From assembly GCA_036346405.1 (NCBI GenBank), contig CM070558.1, positions 2,356,001 through 2,420,000 of the forward strand: a DNA stretch of 64,000 bases. The letters run 5' to 3'. This stretch comes from Phyllostachys edulis. Its lineage: Eukaryota > Streptophyta > Magnoliopsida > Poales > Poaceae. Below the pieces are notes generated by a model that saw only the letters and a program-made list of their open reading frames with translations, was not told the origin of the DNA and made no database searches. Shown in pieces: positions 23,000 to 33,929 of the stretch. Position 1 is the stretch's first letter, and every line of letters begins with the position of its first letter. Position numbers and translations under genes: made by a program.

Positions 23000-23163
23000 C
23001 CCTTGTAGAAAATCAGGGGACCACGAGACTTGACTTTCCTAACCAGCAATGACCAGAAGCAGAGCATAAATAAACAGAGTTTCAGAGGCATCGCATTGCA
23101 CAACTCACTGGTCACTCTCTCGTCCACTCGTTGCGCAATCTTCCTGTGGACAGAGCCCCCCGA
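23000..23163 (+). promoter_or_regulatory. Promoter and leader of copy B
   Basis: Contains a W-box TTGACT at 23030-23035 and a TATA-like cataaataaa at 23065-23074, about 90-100 bp before the ATG. It is the same block as in front of copies A and E. This is the only such promoter still attached to an intact frame. Confidence 0.65.
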
Positions 23164-24627
23164 ATGGAGATTTTCCTTTCCGCTGTATTGGGTGATCTCA
23201 CCACTAGATCTATAAGTTTCTTGATCAATAAATACTCCAAGCCGCCGGCGCCGGCCATGGAGGATCACCTGCAAAGGATTCTACTCCGGGCGCAGGTCAT
23301 CACCGAGGAGGCTGCAGGGCGGCACATCACAAATCGAGGGATGCTCCAGCAGTTGACCATGATGAGAGATGTGATGTACCGAGGTTACTATGTACTTGAC
23401 ACCTTCAAATATCAAGCTCACGAAGAAGAGGAGGCTAAAGATCAGGTTGTGAGTCACTCTTCTACTCTGTCTAAATTCAATTATGCAAGATGTCTCTATC
23501 TCTCCAGTAGTGGTTCACAGATTTTACAAGAACTGCAAGAGGTGCTCGACAGTTTGAACACCATGATTCTTGATGTGCGTGAGTTAGTTGTCTTCTTGAA
23601 AAGCTACCCTCGTTTGTACCGCCAGCCATATAGTATTCATCTCTTGTTGGACAAATGCATGTTTGGCCGACAAATGGAAATGGGACTGGTCATCAACTTC
23701 TTGTTGCACACAAATCTTCCTGGTGTTGACAATTCTGATGTCCTACCTATTGTTGGTCCAGGGAGAGTGGGAAAGAGCACACTTGTCGCTCATGTCTGCA
23801 ATGATGAAAGAGTTCGTAATTATTTTTCACGGATTGTCTTCTTGAGTGACAATGATTTTAGAGATGAAATGCTTGCACTGAAATACCAAAATTATGCCTT
23901 GCACGAAGATGGGAGATTGCTAGTTGTTGTTGAGGTAGTTGGGGATCTCAATGAAGATGCGTGGGAAAGGCTATATTCTGCTTCTAAACAGTGCACAACA
24001 AGTGGTAGTAAAATCATAATCACAAGCCGATCTGACAACATCATGAAGTTTGGAACAGTGCATGCTTTAACACTAAAACACCTGTCACAAGAAGCGTTTT
24101 GGTATTTCTTCAAGGTGATTACCTTTGGAAGTACGGATCCTGAGATGCACCCAAGAGTTGCATATTTGGCCATGGAGATAGCCAGGGCGCTGAATGGATC
24201 TTTCACTGGTGCAAATGTTGCTGCTTGCGTATTGAGACAAAACTTTAACATCCAGTATTGGTGCAAGGTCCTGTCATTATTCAAAGGGTGGGTACAGAAA
24301 TATGGCTCTAAATTTGGTGAGCATCCATGTGATCTTTTGAATGAAAATAAACCCACATATTTTCAAAGAATGGGTAGAGCTACTGAAGATTTATTGGTCT
24401 ATGATCAGTATCAAACATGTTCTTCTCAAGAGGACATTCCCAAGATAACATTACGAGATGTGGTGTATGGAGGAGTTAAGCCTCGTGGAAAATTTAAAGT
24501 CCTCGCATGGAAGTCTCAGATACCGCCCTACCATAACTATATCTATACTTGTGAGATTCGAGAGCTACAGAGTAGTACAGCTGTTAAGAAGAAGCGCTCT
24601 CTAAATAATAGAATTACACTTGGCTAA
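23164..24627 (+). CDS. Truncated CC-NB-ARC (NLR-like) protein, intact copy B
   Basis: A single uninterrupted exon of 487 codons. Residues 1-95 look like an Rx_N coiled-coil domain (MEIFLSAVLGDLTTRS; later MYRGYYVLDTF). The NB-ARC follows: P-loop GPGRVGKST at residues 198-206 (K204), a kinase-2-like segment RLLVVVEVVGD at 251-261, and RNBS-B GSKIIITSRSD at 281-291. In kinase-2 the usual paired acidic residues are replaced by E257-V258, and no GLPL or MHD motif is recognisable. The C-terminus is a basic family tail ending RSLNNRITLG; no LRR follows. NLRs are cytoplasmic immune receptors that switch on nucleotide exchange. An LRR-less member could be a helper, decoy or regulator, or non-functional; that is inference. 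The start at 23164 is the first ATG and is shared by all copies; an upstream in-frame extension to 23131 lacks an ATG. Confidence 0.85.
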   Translation: MEIFLSAVLGDLTTRSISFLINKYSKPPAPAMEDHLQRILLRAQVITEEAAGRHITNRGMLQQLTMMRDVMYRGYYVLDTFKYQAHEEEEAKDQVVSHSSTLSKFNYARCLYLSSSGSQILQELQEVLDSLNTMILDVRELVVFLKSYPRLYRQPYSIHLLLDKCMFGRQMEMGLVINFLLHTNLPGVDNSDVLPIVGPGRVGKSTLVAHVCNDERVRNYFSRIVFLSDNDFRDEMLALKYQNYALHEDGRLLVVVEVVGDLNEDAWERLYSASKQCTTSGSKIIITSRSDNIMKFGTVHALTLKHLSQEAFWYFFKVITFGSTDPEMHPRVAYLAMEIARALNGSFTGANVAACVLRQNFNIQYWCKVLSLFKGWVQKYGSKFGEHPCDLLNENKPTYFQRMGRATEDLLVYDQYQTCSSQEDIPKITLRDVVYGGVKPRGKFKVLAWKSQIPPYHNYIYTCEIRELQSSTAVKKKRSLNNRITLG

Positions 24628-25026
24628 TTTTATCACTGTAAGGCCTATATAGGAGTACATGTTATATCACAAGTTTTTCTTCTCTCTATTATTTTCTTAT
24701 ATGTAAACTCCATGTGTTGAATAGCAGAATAATGCATGACGTTGAGACATAAACTTTCATGAGCTATTAATTACCGAGCTCTTTTATGGTACATTGAATT
24801 TAATACGAGTCATCCATTCTTTTTTATCGTTTATATTAGTTAGGATTTAGTTATACTACACCTGGTAGTATGAGTAGTCTCAATAGGATATAATTGTAAT
24901 TGCCCATGTGGGGATCACATGACATAAGAGTAATATTTTCTACCCTAGTTAGAAAAGCAATTTTTGGCTAAAATGACATGGTTGCACCGTAGATTAAAAA
25001 ACTAGCCATCCGTTCGAATCAAATGC
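24628..25026 (+). other. 3' flank of copy B
   Basis: This sequence (tatatag..., agtaatattttc...cctag, gttgcaccgtagatt) is shared with the 3' flanks of copies C and D and partly with relic 44885-45100. It is therefore part of the duplicated gene unit and presumably contains the 3' UTR. No clear terminator can be assigned. Confidence 0.5.
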
Positions 25027-26952
25027 AAAAATATCACTGCAGAGTCGCGCGGACTCGCCACGTCGCAATTCCAGCCCCTAGGGGCACGACACCCCCCTCG
25101 TCTGGCCCCTAGTGGCACTTTAGCCCCCTCGTCTGTGCGCTAGGCACAGTTGAGCACCACCCCCTGGGCCACGACCACCCCCCCCCCCCGCGGGATTTAG
25201 CTTTTATCATTTCATGTGAAGTTAGGGTTTAGGGAATGAAATTGTCAAAAATTTGCAAAAAAAAATTGAGAGACTTCGCAACGAAATTTGTGAATTACAT
25301 TACATGACATGTAGCAGTTGATTACGTGCATTAGAAATGACAGCATCCACGAAACAAAAAAAAATAGAAAACACCTATGATACATACACGGCTTTTATGG
25401 AATAAAAAAAAAGAGGATTGAAATTAGTCTTGACAGCACATCAGTCCCTTCCCCTTGTCTCCTAACTGCCTATCGCGGCGGCCAGTCTCGAAGGAAGCCC
25501 TGTTCTGCGAGGCAGACTAGACGATTGAATGTCATTAGCAGAACGTACAGCCAAATAAATAATCTGGATGCGAATTGTACATAACTCACCTCTTCGATGT
25601 ATGTAGCCCCTCCACCCAAACCACCTTGTACTGGCACAACGACAGGTCCAACCCATTGGGTCGGCCTCGATATGAGACTGTCGTCATAAAACACAACTAA
25701 ATATTGCATGTTCGATATTTCCTAAAGCCATAACAACCAAATTTACTGTACACCAAATAACCACACTACCCACAAAACACAAGCAAATCTTGCATGTTTG
25801 ATATTTCCTAAAGCCATAACAACCCAACTTACTGTACAAAAAATTACCACATTACCCAACCTAAGCAAACTAATGACTTCGGGGTATTGAGTGTAACAAA
25901 ACTATGCAAAGAAACTATATTACTCGTTAATTACGACTAACTAACAACGACTAATTAATTACAACTACATAATTATGACTAATTAATTACGGTTAATCAT
26001 TGATGACAAATAAATTTGTACGATTTACTTAAGCCCGAGTACTAATGGCTAATTATTGATGATTAATTAAATAGTACTATTTACTTAACCCTAATTAATT
26101 AGGACTAATTATTTATGATTAATTATTTATGACTGATTAAAAAATACTATGTACTTAACTAATTACGATTAATTATCGATGATTGTTTAATTATGAGTAT
26201 TTAATTAAGCCTATTTAATTACGACTAGCTAACCATGACAAATTAGTTACGACTAACTAACCACGACTAATTAATTATGACTTCATTAAATACAACTAAC
26301 TAATTAGCAAAATATAATACAACTAGTTAATTACAACTATTTCAATAGCGACTAAATATTTACGACTAAATACTTCAACATTAACTACATAGTTCATAAC
26401 TACGAGAGAAATTACCTCCTCTAGAAGATCTTCAATTGAAGTCGAACTAACTTTACTAAGATGACCGCTAAACACTTCTATAAACACCCTCAAATCGGAA
26501 AAGAAATCTGAATTAATTTCGACCGATCACGCTACCTCTCGCTTGATCAATCCTCTCTCTATGCGGAGTGGAGTGGTTCTGGTGTAGGGGAATGAGAGCA
26601 CATCGCTCGGTTTTTTAGCCGCGCGAAGTGAAGGGATAGAATCAGGGTTTTTGTGGATGCTTGCAGGGGGGGGGGTGGGGGCAGCACAAATTTAGGCGTC
26701 AAAAGCAGCAATTAGGTTTAAAAAAACAAGTGGGGGCTGTCGTGGCCCATGGTGCGGCCAAGACTCAACCGTGCCCCTGGGGTACAAATGAGGGGGCTGA
26801 AGTTACCATGGGGGCCAGACAAGGTTGAATCTGTGCCCCTAGGGGCTGGACGAGGGTGCAATGCCCCTAGGGGTTGGACAAGAAGGATTCTATGCCTTTG
26901 GGGTCGGAATTAAAACGTGGTGAGTCCGCGCGACTCCGCGGTTTCATTTTTA
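25027..26952. mobile_element. MULE-like element with long inverted termini
   Basis: Left end aaaaatatcactgcagagtcgcgcgg; the right end is its inverse (ccgcgcgactccgcggtttcattttt). Homology between the arms continues for more than 150 bp through GC-rich DNA studded with the palindrome GCCCCTAGGGGC. The middle is AT-rich and non-coding. Long TIRs without a gene fit a non-autonomous Mutator-like element. No convincing 9-bp target duplication is visible, and the right flank is directly the truncated gene C, which suggests a deletion or recombination at that end. Confidence 0.6.
25920..26390. repeat. AT-rich irregular repeat array (ttaattacgactaa words)
   Basis: About 470 bp made of diverged reiterations of attacgactaa / taattaattacgac with no fixed period, in the core of the 25027-26952 element. 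Confidence 0.65.
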
Positions 26953-27182
26953 GTCTATGATCAGTATCAAACATGTTCTTCTCAAGAGGACCTTCCCAAG
27001 ATAACATTCCGAGATGTGGTGTATGGAAGAGTTAAGCCTCGTGGAAAATTTGAAGTCCTCGTATGGAAGTCTCAAATACCGCCCTACCATAACTATATCT
27101 CTACCTATGAGATTCGAGAGCTACAGAGTAGTACAGCTGTTAAGAGGAAACACTATCTGAATAATAGAATTACACTTGGTTA
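26953..27182 (+). pseudogene. CC-NB-ARC gene 3' remnant, copy C
   Basis: Starting exactly where the inverted-repeat element ends, the sequence matches the last ~75 codons of copy B (VYDQYQTCSSQED... to ...LNNRITLG, stop at 27180-27182) and continues into the same 3' flank to about 27530. The coiled coil and NB-ARC are absent. The breakpoint coincides with the element's terminus, so the 5' part was probably lost through element-mediated deletion or unequal exchange. It has no promoter of its own. Confidence 0.8.
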
Positions 27183-27599
27183 ATTTTGTCACTGTAAGGC
27201 ATATATAGGAGTATAGGTTGTATCACAAGCTTTTCTTCTCTACTATTTTGTTTTATGTAAACTCCATGTGTTGACTAGCAGAATAATGCACGACGTTGAG
27301 ACAAACTTTCGTGAGCTATTAATTACTGAGCTCATTTATGGTACATTGAATTTAATACGGGTCATTCATTCTTTTTTATCATTTAGATTAGTTAGGATTT
27401 AGTTATACTATACTTGGTAGTATGAGTATTACAATCCTAATAGGGTATAATTGTAATTGTCTATGTAGAGATCACATGACACAAGAGTAATATTTTCAAC
27501 CCTAGATGGAAATGAGTTTTTGGTTAAAATGCTACAGTGGGTGCTTGATTTGAGGAACATCCTAGCCGATGTGGATGAGCTATCCTCCGAAGTACTGTC

Positions 27600-28481
27600 A
27601 ACTTCATAGAGGCTGAGCCGATGCACTTGACTAAGCGGCTGTAGAGGCAGAATGGATTAGGGAACTCCTTTCTGACCTACCTATGCTGAAAAAGTCAATT
27701 CTAGTTGTATTAACCTACTACGATAACCAAACCGTTCTGGTTAAGGCAAAGAATAGGAAGGACAACATAAAGTCCTCAAAACATATAAAGAGACGACTTA
27801 AGTTGGTAAGGCATGTCAGAGAGACGGGTGTTATTTATGTGAAATACATCTAGTCTAAAAGGAACTCGACAGATCCTTTCACCAAAGGATTGGCACGGAA
27901 AGCCATCCTTGTAGCGTCAAAGGGAATGGGGCTCATACCCGTGTAAAGACTCACATTGGTGGTAACCTATCCTAGTAGATCGAAGATCCCGTGAACTAGG
28001 CACTAGGACAACAAACTGTGTGGGATTATGAAGCACATTTAAAGGGTCCCATTAGCTACAGTGCTTATTCTGTATGGGAGGTTGAGCAATAGCTCTTAAT
28101 GAATTCGATACCTTTGTGGTATCGGGAATCGTCCTACAGGATTCCCTTAAGAATTCACCTACTTGAGTATGATCGTGAGGTTGCGATCAAATAAAGATAA
28201 GGGTATACTTTCTTAAGTACTTATGAGCTAGATACGGGGACATGACCGTAACGTCCCAACCCGAGAGGGAAAAGGGCAAGCCACCTAGTACAGAATGTAA
28301 CTTGAACAAAAATTCACACACCAAGGCATTGCATCAAGGTGTAATCCTCCTTTGTCTGTGTAGAGTCGTAGTCATTGTTTCTAGGTTTTGGGTTCAAACC
28401 CGCAAGGTACCCATCGTCGAACAGCTGTATATTAAACAAGACTTTAAGCATCTTTTATCAAATTGATAAAGTGGTGGGGAC
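27600..28481 (+). mobile_element. Ty1/copia 3' remnant: RNase H end plus polypurine tract
   Basis: Codons 27644-27946 read as the end of a copia polyprotein: EAEWIRELL, the RNase H tail HIKRRLKLVRHV, and DPFTKGLARKAI..MGLIPV before a stop, interrupted by one in-frame TAG. Upstream coding parts are missing; homology starts near the end of the copy C flank at about 27535. At 28471-28481 a purine-rich tract (gtggtgggga) precedes an LTR start. Confidence 0.7.
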
Positions 28482-29154
28482 TGTTGAATTTTTAAGGCTT
28501 TCTGGTAATTTCTCATTTTGAGAAAAGAAGAAAAGAAAAAGAAAATAAAAGGGTGGGGCCCACCTGTCGGTGGAAGAGAAGAAGGGGTAAAGTTGGAGAC
28601 GTAATCTCCAGCCTGATCCAGGTGCGCTCTTGGCTCGCTCGGCGTGGGGAGAAGGTCTTGGCAGCGGCGACATGGAAGGCTCTAGCGGCTTGGGTGCTTC
28701 AGTGCCGGCTATTGGAAGCAGTCGCGCCTTGCTCGCTCCAGTTCCTCTCTTTTAGCCACCTCCTGCTCCTCTAGTTGGCACTCGAAAAAAAATATCAGTG
28801 AGTTCCTCCCAAAAAAAAATGGTGTTCTTTCTCCCAATTTGGTTTTTTGGAATTGGGCTATTGGACCTCCTGCACTGTCGTGTGTGACTCAGTGTCGTCG
28901 GTGGTGAGCTCTGGACCTCTCTTTGTGTGCATCCCGCCAGTTCCATTCTGGTGTGCCATCTCCTCTCCGTTGGCGCTGAGTTTGGGAACTGGGAACTTGT
29001 ACGCTCTGGTGGTTCGATTTTGGCCGGCTGTGGGCTTGATCTCAAGGTGGAAGAAGAACTTTGGTTCGATTCCTAGTAATTGGTGTTCTCGGGTGCATTT
29101 CAGTAGTCTTGTGCGGCATTCCTGTAGCTCGAGTTTGTAGTTTTGGTGTGTCCC
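28482..29154 (+). repeat. Copia 3' LTR, proximal part
   Basis: TGTTGAATTTTTAAGG begins directly after the polypurine tract, as expected for a 3' LTR. GC-rich, no protein supported. Its distal end is not clear: the sequence runs without a break into repeat R copy 3, which may be the rest of the same long LTR. Confidence 0.55.
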
Positions 29155-30469
29155 GGATTGCGAAGATCGGTATTTTATATCCATCAACCTTGTCTGGTAT
29201 TCGCGGCACAGCAAGGAAATAGGTTTTCTGAGTCAGCTCCATTTGGCGTGCCTTGCCCGGTTTTGCTCGGTGGCTTTGAGGGCCATCGCATTCGTGAGTA
29301 TTGTTGTTTTCTTTTCATATTACTTGGCATTGTGGGTTGTACTAGTAGAAGTTTCAATTGTGATTAAATTGATTGTTACTAGTACTGGGAGGCAATGCTT
29401 GGTGATAATGTGGGCTCGGATTAATGCTCGATGACGATTAAAGGTCAATTTGATATTGAATACGACAATTTAGATATAAATTTGGTCTTGAGCTTGTAGA
29501 TTGCTTGCTATTTTCTATTGTGTCATATATACTAGTGCTTATCTTTTACTGTGCATCATCTCTTTGTTCACTGTTCTATATTTCAGACATTTGGTATCTC
29601 ATTACCTTGAGTAGTTTGACTGCTATCCAGTGAACTTTGAAGTGATACTTCATTTCAGTCAAGTGGTATCGCATTACCTTGTGTAGTTGCTTCACTTCCC
29701 TGCTGTCCAGTGAAGTTTGGATTGATAATTTGCTTTATATGACTTGTTAGATTAGCAAGATTATATAATAGCTCAAGGCCTAATTTATTTCATAGAAATT
29801 GTCATATTTAACTTGTGATTGAATATTGACAAAAGTGGCGAGGAGGCTAAGATTATATCTTGAGCAGCCCGACATCTGAGAGGAATAAACAAACTATTAA
29901 ATCTGAGCATTATGCTGATTTCAATAGTCCTCATGTTCTTTGTGTTGAGCATATTTTTCTGTTTAAATGACAGGGAGGATTTAAATGTTTATATGTTAAT
30001 ATTGTCATTTAAATGTGGCCGGAAATATACTTTAATTATTTTTAATTATGCTGGAATTAATTTTGAATGTTTGCTAAAACCGCTATATTTGCATACAACA
30101 ATGGGAAGGGAGGAATGCTCTATTTGTTATACATTGACCAGCTAGCCCTAGGACACACCGTTTTGGCACAGAAATGGAGATAATGTATGATGGTATGAGA
30201 AGAGTAAGTAGCAACGTCTAGAAAAATCTGAATCAAAACTTTCCTTTAAATATTATCACAAATAGCATAGCAAATGATGTCAAATCTACCCTGAAGTAAA
30301 CTAAATCAATGTCCTTGGGCGAGAAGTGGATAAAATGAAAATCAATCTAAGAGCCCATGCTTCTTACCTCCTTTGAGTATGCAGCTGCTCAGGCTTGGTT
30401 GCTGTTCCTAGTAAGGAGGTCGGAGCTCCCTTAAACGTCAATCATGTGGAGCCTCATCCCTCAAGCCCT
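29155..30469 (+). repeat. Unclassified repeat R, copy 3
   Basis: Collinear with copy 2 (18025-19381) from ggattgcgaagatcgg to atcatgtggagcctcatccc, with a deletion of about 90 bp near the end (after cttaaacgtc). Position downstream of a copia LTR start suggests R is the distal part of that LTR. If so, copies 1 and 2 are 5'-truncated LTR fragments. Confidence 0.65.
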
Positions 30470-30479
30470 CATCCCAAAA

Positions 30480-30780
30480 GTCCATAATATCTTCATAAAA
30501 TATTATAAATACAAAAAAAATCTATTATATCCTTAACAAATCAATTATCAAATATAATTTATACTACTTTAGAATTTAAAGTAAGATTTCCCGTAGAAAA
30601 AAGGTGTCCCTAAAGTCAAAGATCGCGTGTCCCTAAGTCTCAACGGCGTCTCTCTCCTCCACGAGGCTTGACTTTGCTAACCATCGATGACTAGAAACAG
30701 AGCATAGATATAAGTTTCAGTCATCAAAATCCACAGCTCGCTGCTCATTCTTTAGTCTCGTCCACCTATTATATGACTAA
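30480..30780 (+). promoter_or_regulatory. Orphan promoter relic of an NB-ARC unit
   Basis: Contains the family promoter block: W-box TTGACT at 30668-30673, a mutated TATA (catagatata, 30703-30712), tttcag...tcatcaaaatccacagctcgct and tagtctcgtccacc. Where the ATG should come, LINE sequence begins. The same fusion is found at 45358-45470, so the two are duplicates. Confidence 0.6.
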
Positions 30781-30784
30781 GTTA

Positions 30785-32668
30785 CATGTTTAGAATGAGT
30801 TAATTTTACGAATTCCAAACTTGCAATTGAACTCTCAGAAAGATATTTTCAGGTGGAATTTGAATAAGTCTGGACTATTCTCGGTACAGTCTTTCTATAT
30901 GACACTAATTGGAAATACTCGAGTGACTATTAGGGATTTCTTTTGGTGCATTAAAATTTCATTAAAAGTGAAAAATTTTCTTTGGTATCTCAAGAGAGGA
31001 ATATTATTAACTAAAGATAACCTGTTCAAAATAAATTAGAGGGGAAACAAAAAAAATATTGTTTTTTATTAAAGAGAAAACAATTCAGCATCTATTTATT
31101 GACTGCTCTATTGCTCGATTAGCGTGTATAGAATCGTTAATGACAATCAGATGAGAGGTAAATGATTGTGGAGAATTTTTCTGCACCCAATCTTTCCAGA
31201 AGGAATCCCGTAGATCGATCAGAAGGAATCACAGACAATTAGTCTCGGCCCGGGCGTTCAAGAACCTGTACTGGGACGTAGCAGTTTTCCAGCAGCTGCA
31301 ACGTCCCAAAACCGTGACATCAGTCACATCCACGCATCAATTCTTCACAGCATGCAAAAGATATATGTGAGGTCCTAATTACTTCCGCCACCTGGTATTA
31401 CATCTCCTTGTAAATCAGCACACGCACAGATACTTTCTATGCACCTCACGTCAAGAAGAAAGACATGCTGCATGTCCTTGCCGCCGCTAGCAACTCTCCT
31501 ATGGACAGATTCTCAAGATTGCTTTCCTATTCACACGCACAAGCAAAAGCTCCGGCGGCCAAAGCCAACCGAAACCCAAACAGCCAGATGGTCTAACAAA
31601 CGAACCTTCTCCCGTGAACAAACGCGCCGCCACTTTTTCTCCAGGAGCACACGGCCCTGAAACACACGTCTCTACATATATAGTCATAGAACCCTAATAC
31701 GTGACACATGGTCACCTAAACACCCATATACGACATAATAGTCCTAAGGCCCAATACGTAGGCTTTTACATCAGATTACATACCCAATTTTAGACACCCC
31801 AAAATTATCATGTGTCGTAGCCTCCGGACCGCACCTCCGTAGCTCCAACACACATCATCCAACTTTGATCTCCACACGCTCCAACTCGAGCTCGACCGTC
31901 TCCTCCAACATCCTCAACCCTCTGGACCATGACTTCGCACCAAACCATCTCCCGGTCACCGCCGTAGACCACGATCGCCTCCGAGTTACCATGCATATGC
32001 AAAGACCGAAACACCATCTTTTCCCGGCACAAGTTCTTCCCAACTTGACCGACATAAGTCCACATATACCACACGTCTCAATTAACATCAATACCCAACA
32101 TTTTGTCAATTATTCATCAACTAAAATATACGAGACCTAGCCACATGGTCTAATAGCGTGGTAGGCTGTTCAATGTGCGTTTAATTTAACTCCTCCTGTG
32201 AGTATAACAAATATGTTTAGGAATTGGCTAGTCGGTATTCAAAAAATTTTAAAATCACAACTTCTAGTGCGAGGTAGTGCCTTATGCTAGTCTATCTAGC
32301 TATGTCGGAATAAGGTTGTTTTTCATAAAAAAGATTATCACTAATCAATTGTAGGTTCTCTTTTTGAGTGGACACTGACTGGGTACCTAGGCAAAATTTG
32401 TAGAATCAACCCAGAAGGAGGCCATGTTGACTGGGAGCGTCAGGTTGGAGTTTGTGCCAAAACAAATTTTAAACTTTCATGGGTGACGGTTTAGTCAAAG
32501 GATTAGTAATGTTTGAGTTTAATTTTCAGTTGTCCTATGGTTGTAAAGCTTCAGACCACTGTTAACTGTCTTTGGTCCTTTTGACACTATAATCTTTCAA
32601 TAAATTAGACTGTGTGTATCTTGGATACAGAGATCGAAAGAGTTTTTGCTCTTCTATTATCTAAAAAA
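30785..32668 (+). mobile_element. LINE 3' fragment, interrupted by an insertion
   Basis: 5'-truncated non-LTR retrotransposon. Codons from about 30821 give the zf-RVT domain near the end of plant LINE ORF2 (FRWNLNKSGLFSVQS, VKNFLWYLKRGILLTKDN, then TIQHLF..C). Homology stops at 31126 and resumes at 32154 (AVQCAFNLTPP). It ends in ttatctaaaaaa near 32656-32668, the same 3' end as the LINE copies at 37262, 40490 and 58033. Several stops; inactive. Confidence 0.75.
31127..32153. mobile_element. 1,027-bp insertion in the LINE, flanks TAGCGTG
   Basis: The LINE is split between 31126 and 32154; the paralogue at 45815-45830 is uninterrupted. A 7-bp direct repeat TAGCGTG (31120-31126 and 32154-32160) flanks the insert, and an eighth base differs. 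The interior has no recognised gene. Terminal inverted repeats are weak at best. An 8-bp-type duplication would fit a hAT element, but the family is undetermined. Confidence 0.65.
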
Positions 32669-32905
32669 TTTCAATCTGAGACCACACACTTCCATGACGA
32701 GAGTGTGTCACATATCTCGGAGAACTCTCTCTTAGACCGACAAATTCGAAGGCATGATGTGGGAACTGCCGCAATAAACTTCAGGACAACATTCGGATCT
32801 GATCATGATACAGAAGCTTGGCAGACCTAAATTACTTTCGCGATGAAGATCCGCATGGTAGAAAAATCTGTAAGGCGTGGTTCCTATTAACATGCTGTTC
32901 TCTAA
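32669..32905 (+). repeat. Conserved post-LINE segment, copy 1
   Basis: Recurs at 37263-37500 and 58034-58270. Each copy keeps one open frame of about 55 residues (KFQSET.HFHDESVSHI.ENSLLDRQIRRHD...), differing by only a few residues. I do not recognise the family; it may be a host or element exon relic behind the LINE insertion. Confidence 0.45.
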
Positions 32906-32997
32906 CGAATTTTTTTAAAATAATCTATTTTTTATTTGAAATTACAGAAATAATACCGCTTAATTTTTTTTACAGAAATAATCTCGTGTCGCCGTAC

Positions 32998-33028
32998 GGT
33001 TGGGCGACTCGTGCAAGTCGCCCAACCG
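32998..33028. repeat. Hairpin GGTTGGGCGAC...GTCGCCCAACC
   Basis: Exact 11-bp inverted arms around a short loop. Single copies of gtcgcccaac-like words in both orientations follow to ~33190, forming a subterminal array in the Mutator fragment. Confidence 0.8.
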
Positions 33029-33929
33029 CTGCGCGACAAATCTTCAAGTCGCTCAATAGAACAGCGACTAGAGCGTGATTGGACCTAGTCGCCAAACGGA
33101 TGTGCGATATTTGTTGGAATCGCCCATTTGTAGAGCGAGTTTAGTAAGTCGCGCGATTTAGTTCAAGTCGTCCAACCACTGGGCGATTTTAGCTAATAAA
33201 TCTGGAATTATGCAAATCTAATTGGAACAATTGTGTTAAAATAGATATTACATTTTTTAGGTATTATATTTAGCAAATCGTATTGTATGATGTTATTTTT
33301 TTTAAAAGATAAAAGTGTGGTAACAACGTTGGTTGGTCTGTTTGTTATTTTCGTAGAATATGAAGGGTACAAAATTTGTTAGACTCGCAATAACATTTTG
33401 TGATCGTTAGCGCGCTAAATTTCTATAGAGTTTTGTGAGGACGATTGAGATAGTAATGAGTTGTAAGTAGAAAGGTAAGTGATATTACGATGTGCCAGGG
33501 AGTCTCTCCTCGATGAAGTCATCTGAACGTATACGCGTATATAGGCAGGTAGTCAATGAAGTATTTTATGAAGCTTATACAGAATATGATTGAAGAGGCT
33601 AAGAACGCTCGTTGTGGTTATGAAAATGCCCTAAAACATCGAGGATTCGATGTCGGTGCGAATGGTTCTTTCTTGGATTCGACTAGAAGAGGCATAGTTG
33701 CAATATAGGCTTACTTTGATGACTTAGCGGAGACACGGAACGAGAACTACATTAAAGTCCGCGGACAGAAGCACGTTACACGTAGTCACATGGCATTATG
33801 GTTCGGCTAATTGCTTTAGTCATCTCGCTACTACTACGGTACACTGCGACATAAGCATCCAGACCATATAAGTATACATGCCTTTAGGGGATAGTAAAAA
33901 ACATGGCGGGTAGGACGGGGGACTAGTAC

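Noticed and set aside
23131..23163. N-terminal extension of copy B by 11 codons
   Set aside because: The upstream in-frame codon is TTG, not ATG, and all copies share the ATG at the position of 23164.
31127..32153. Helitron
   Set aside because: A ctaa 3' end with a short stem upstream is suggestive, but the 5' end does not start TC and a 7-bp flanking repeat is present, which Helitrons do not make.
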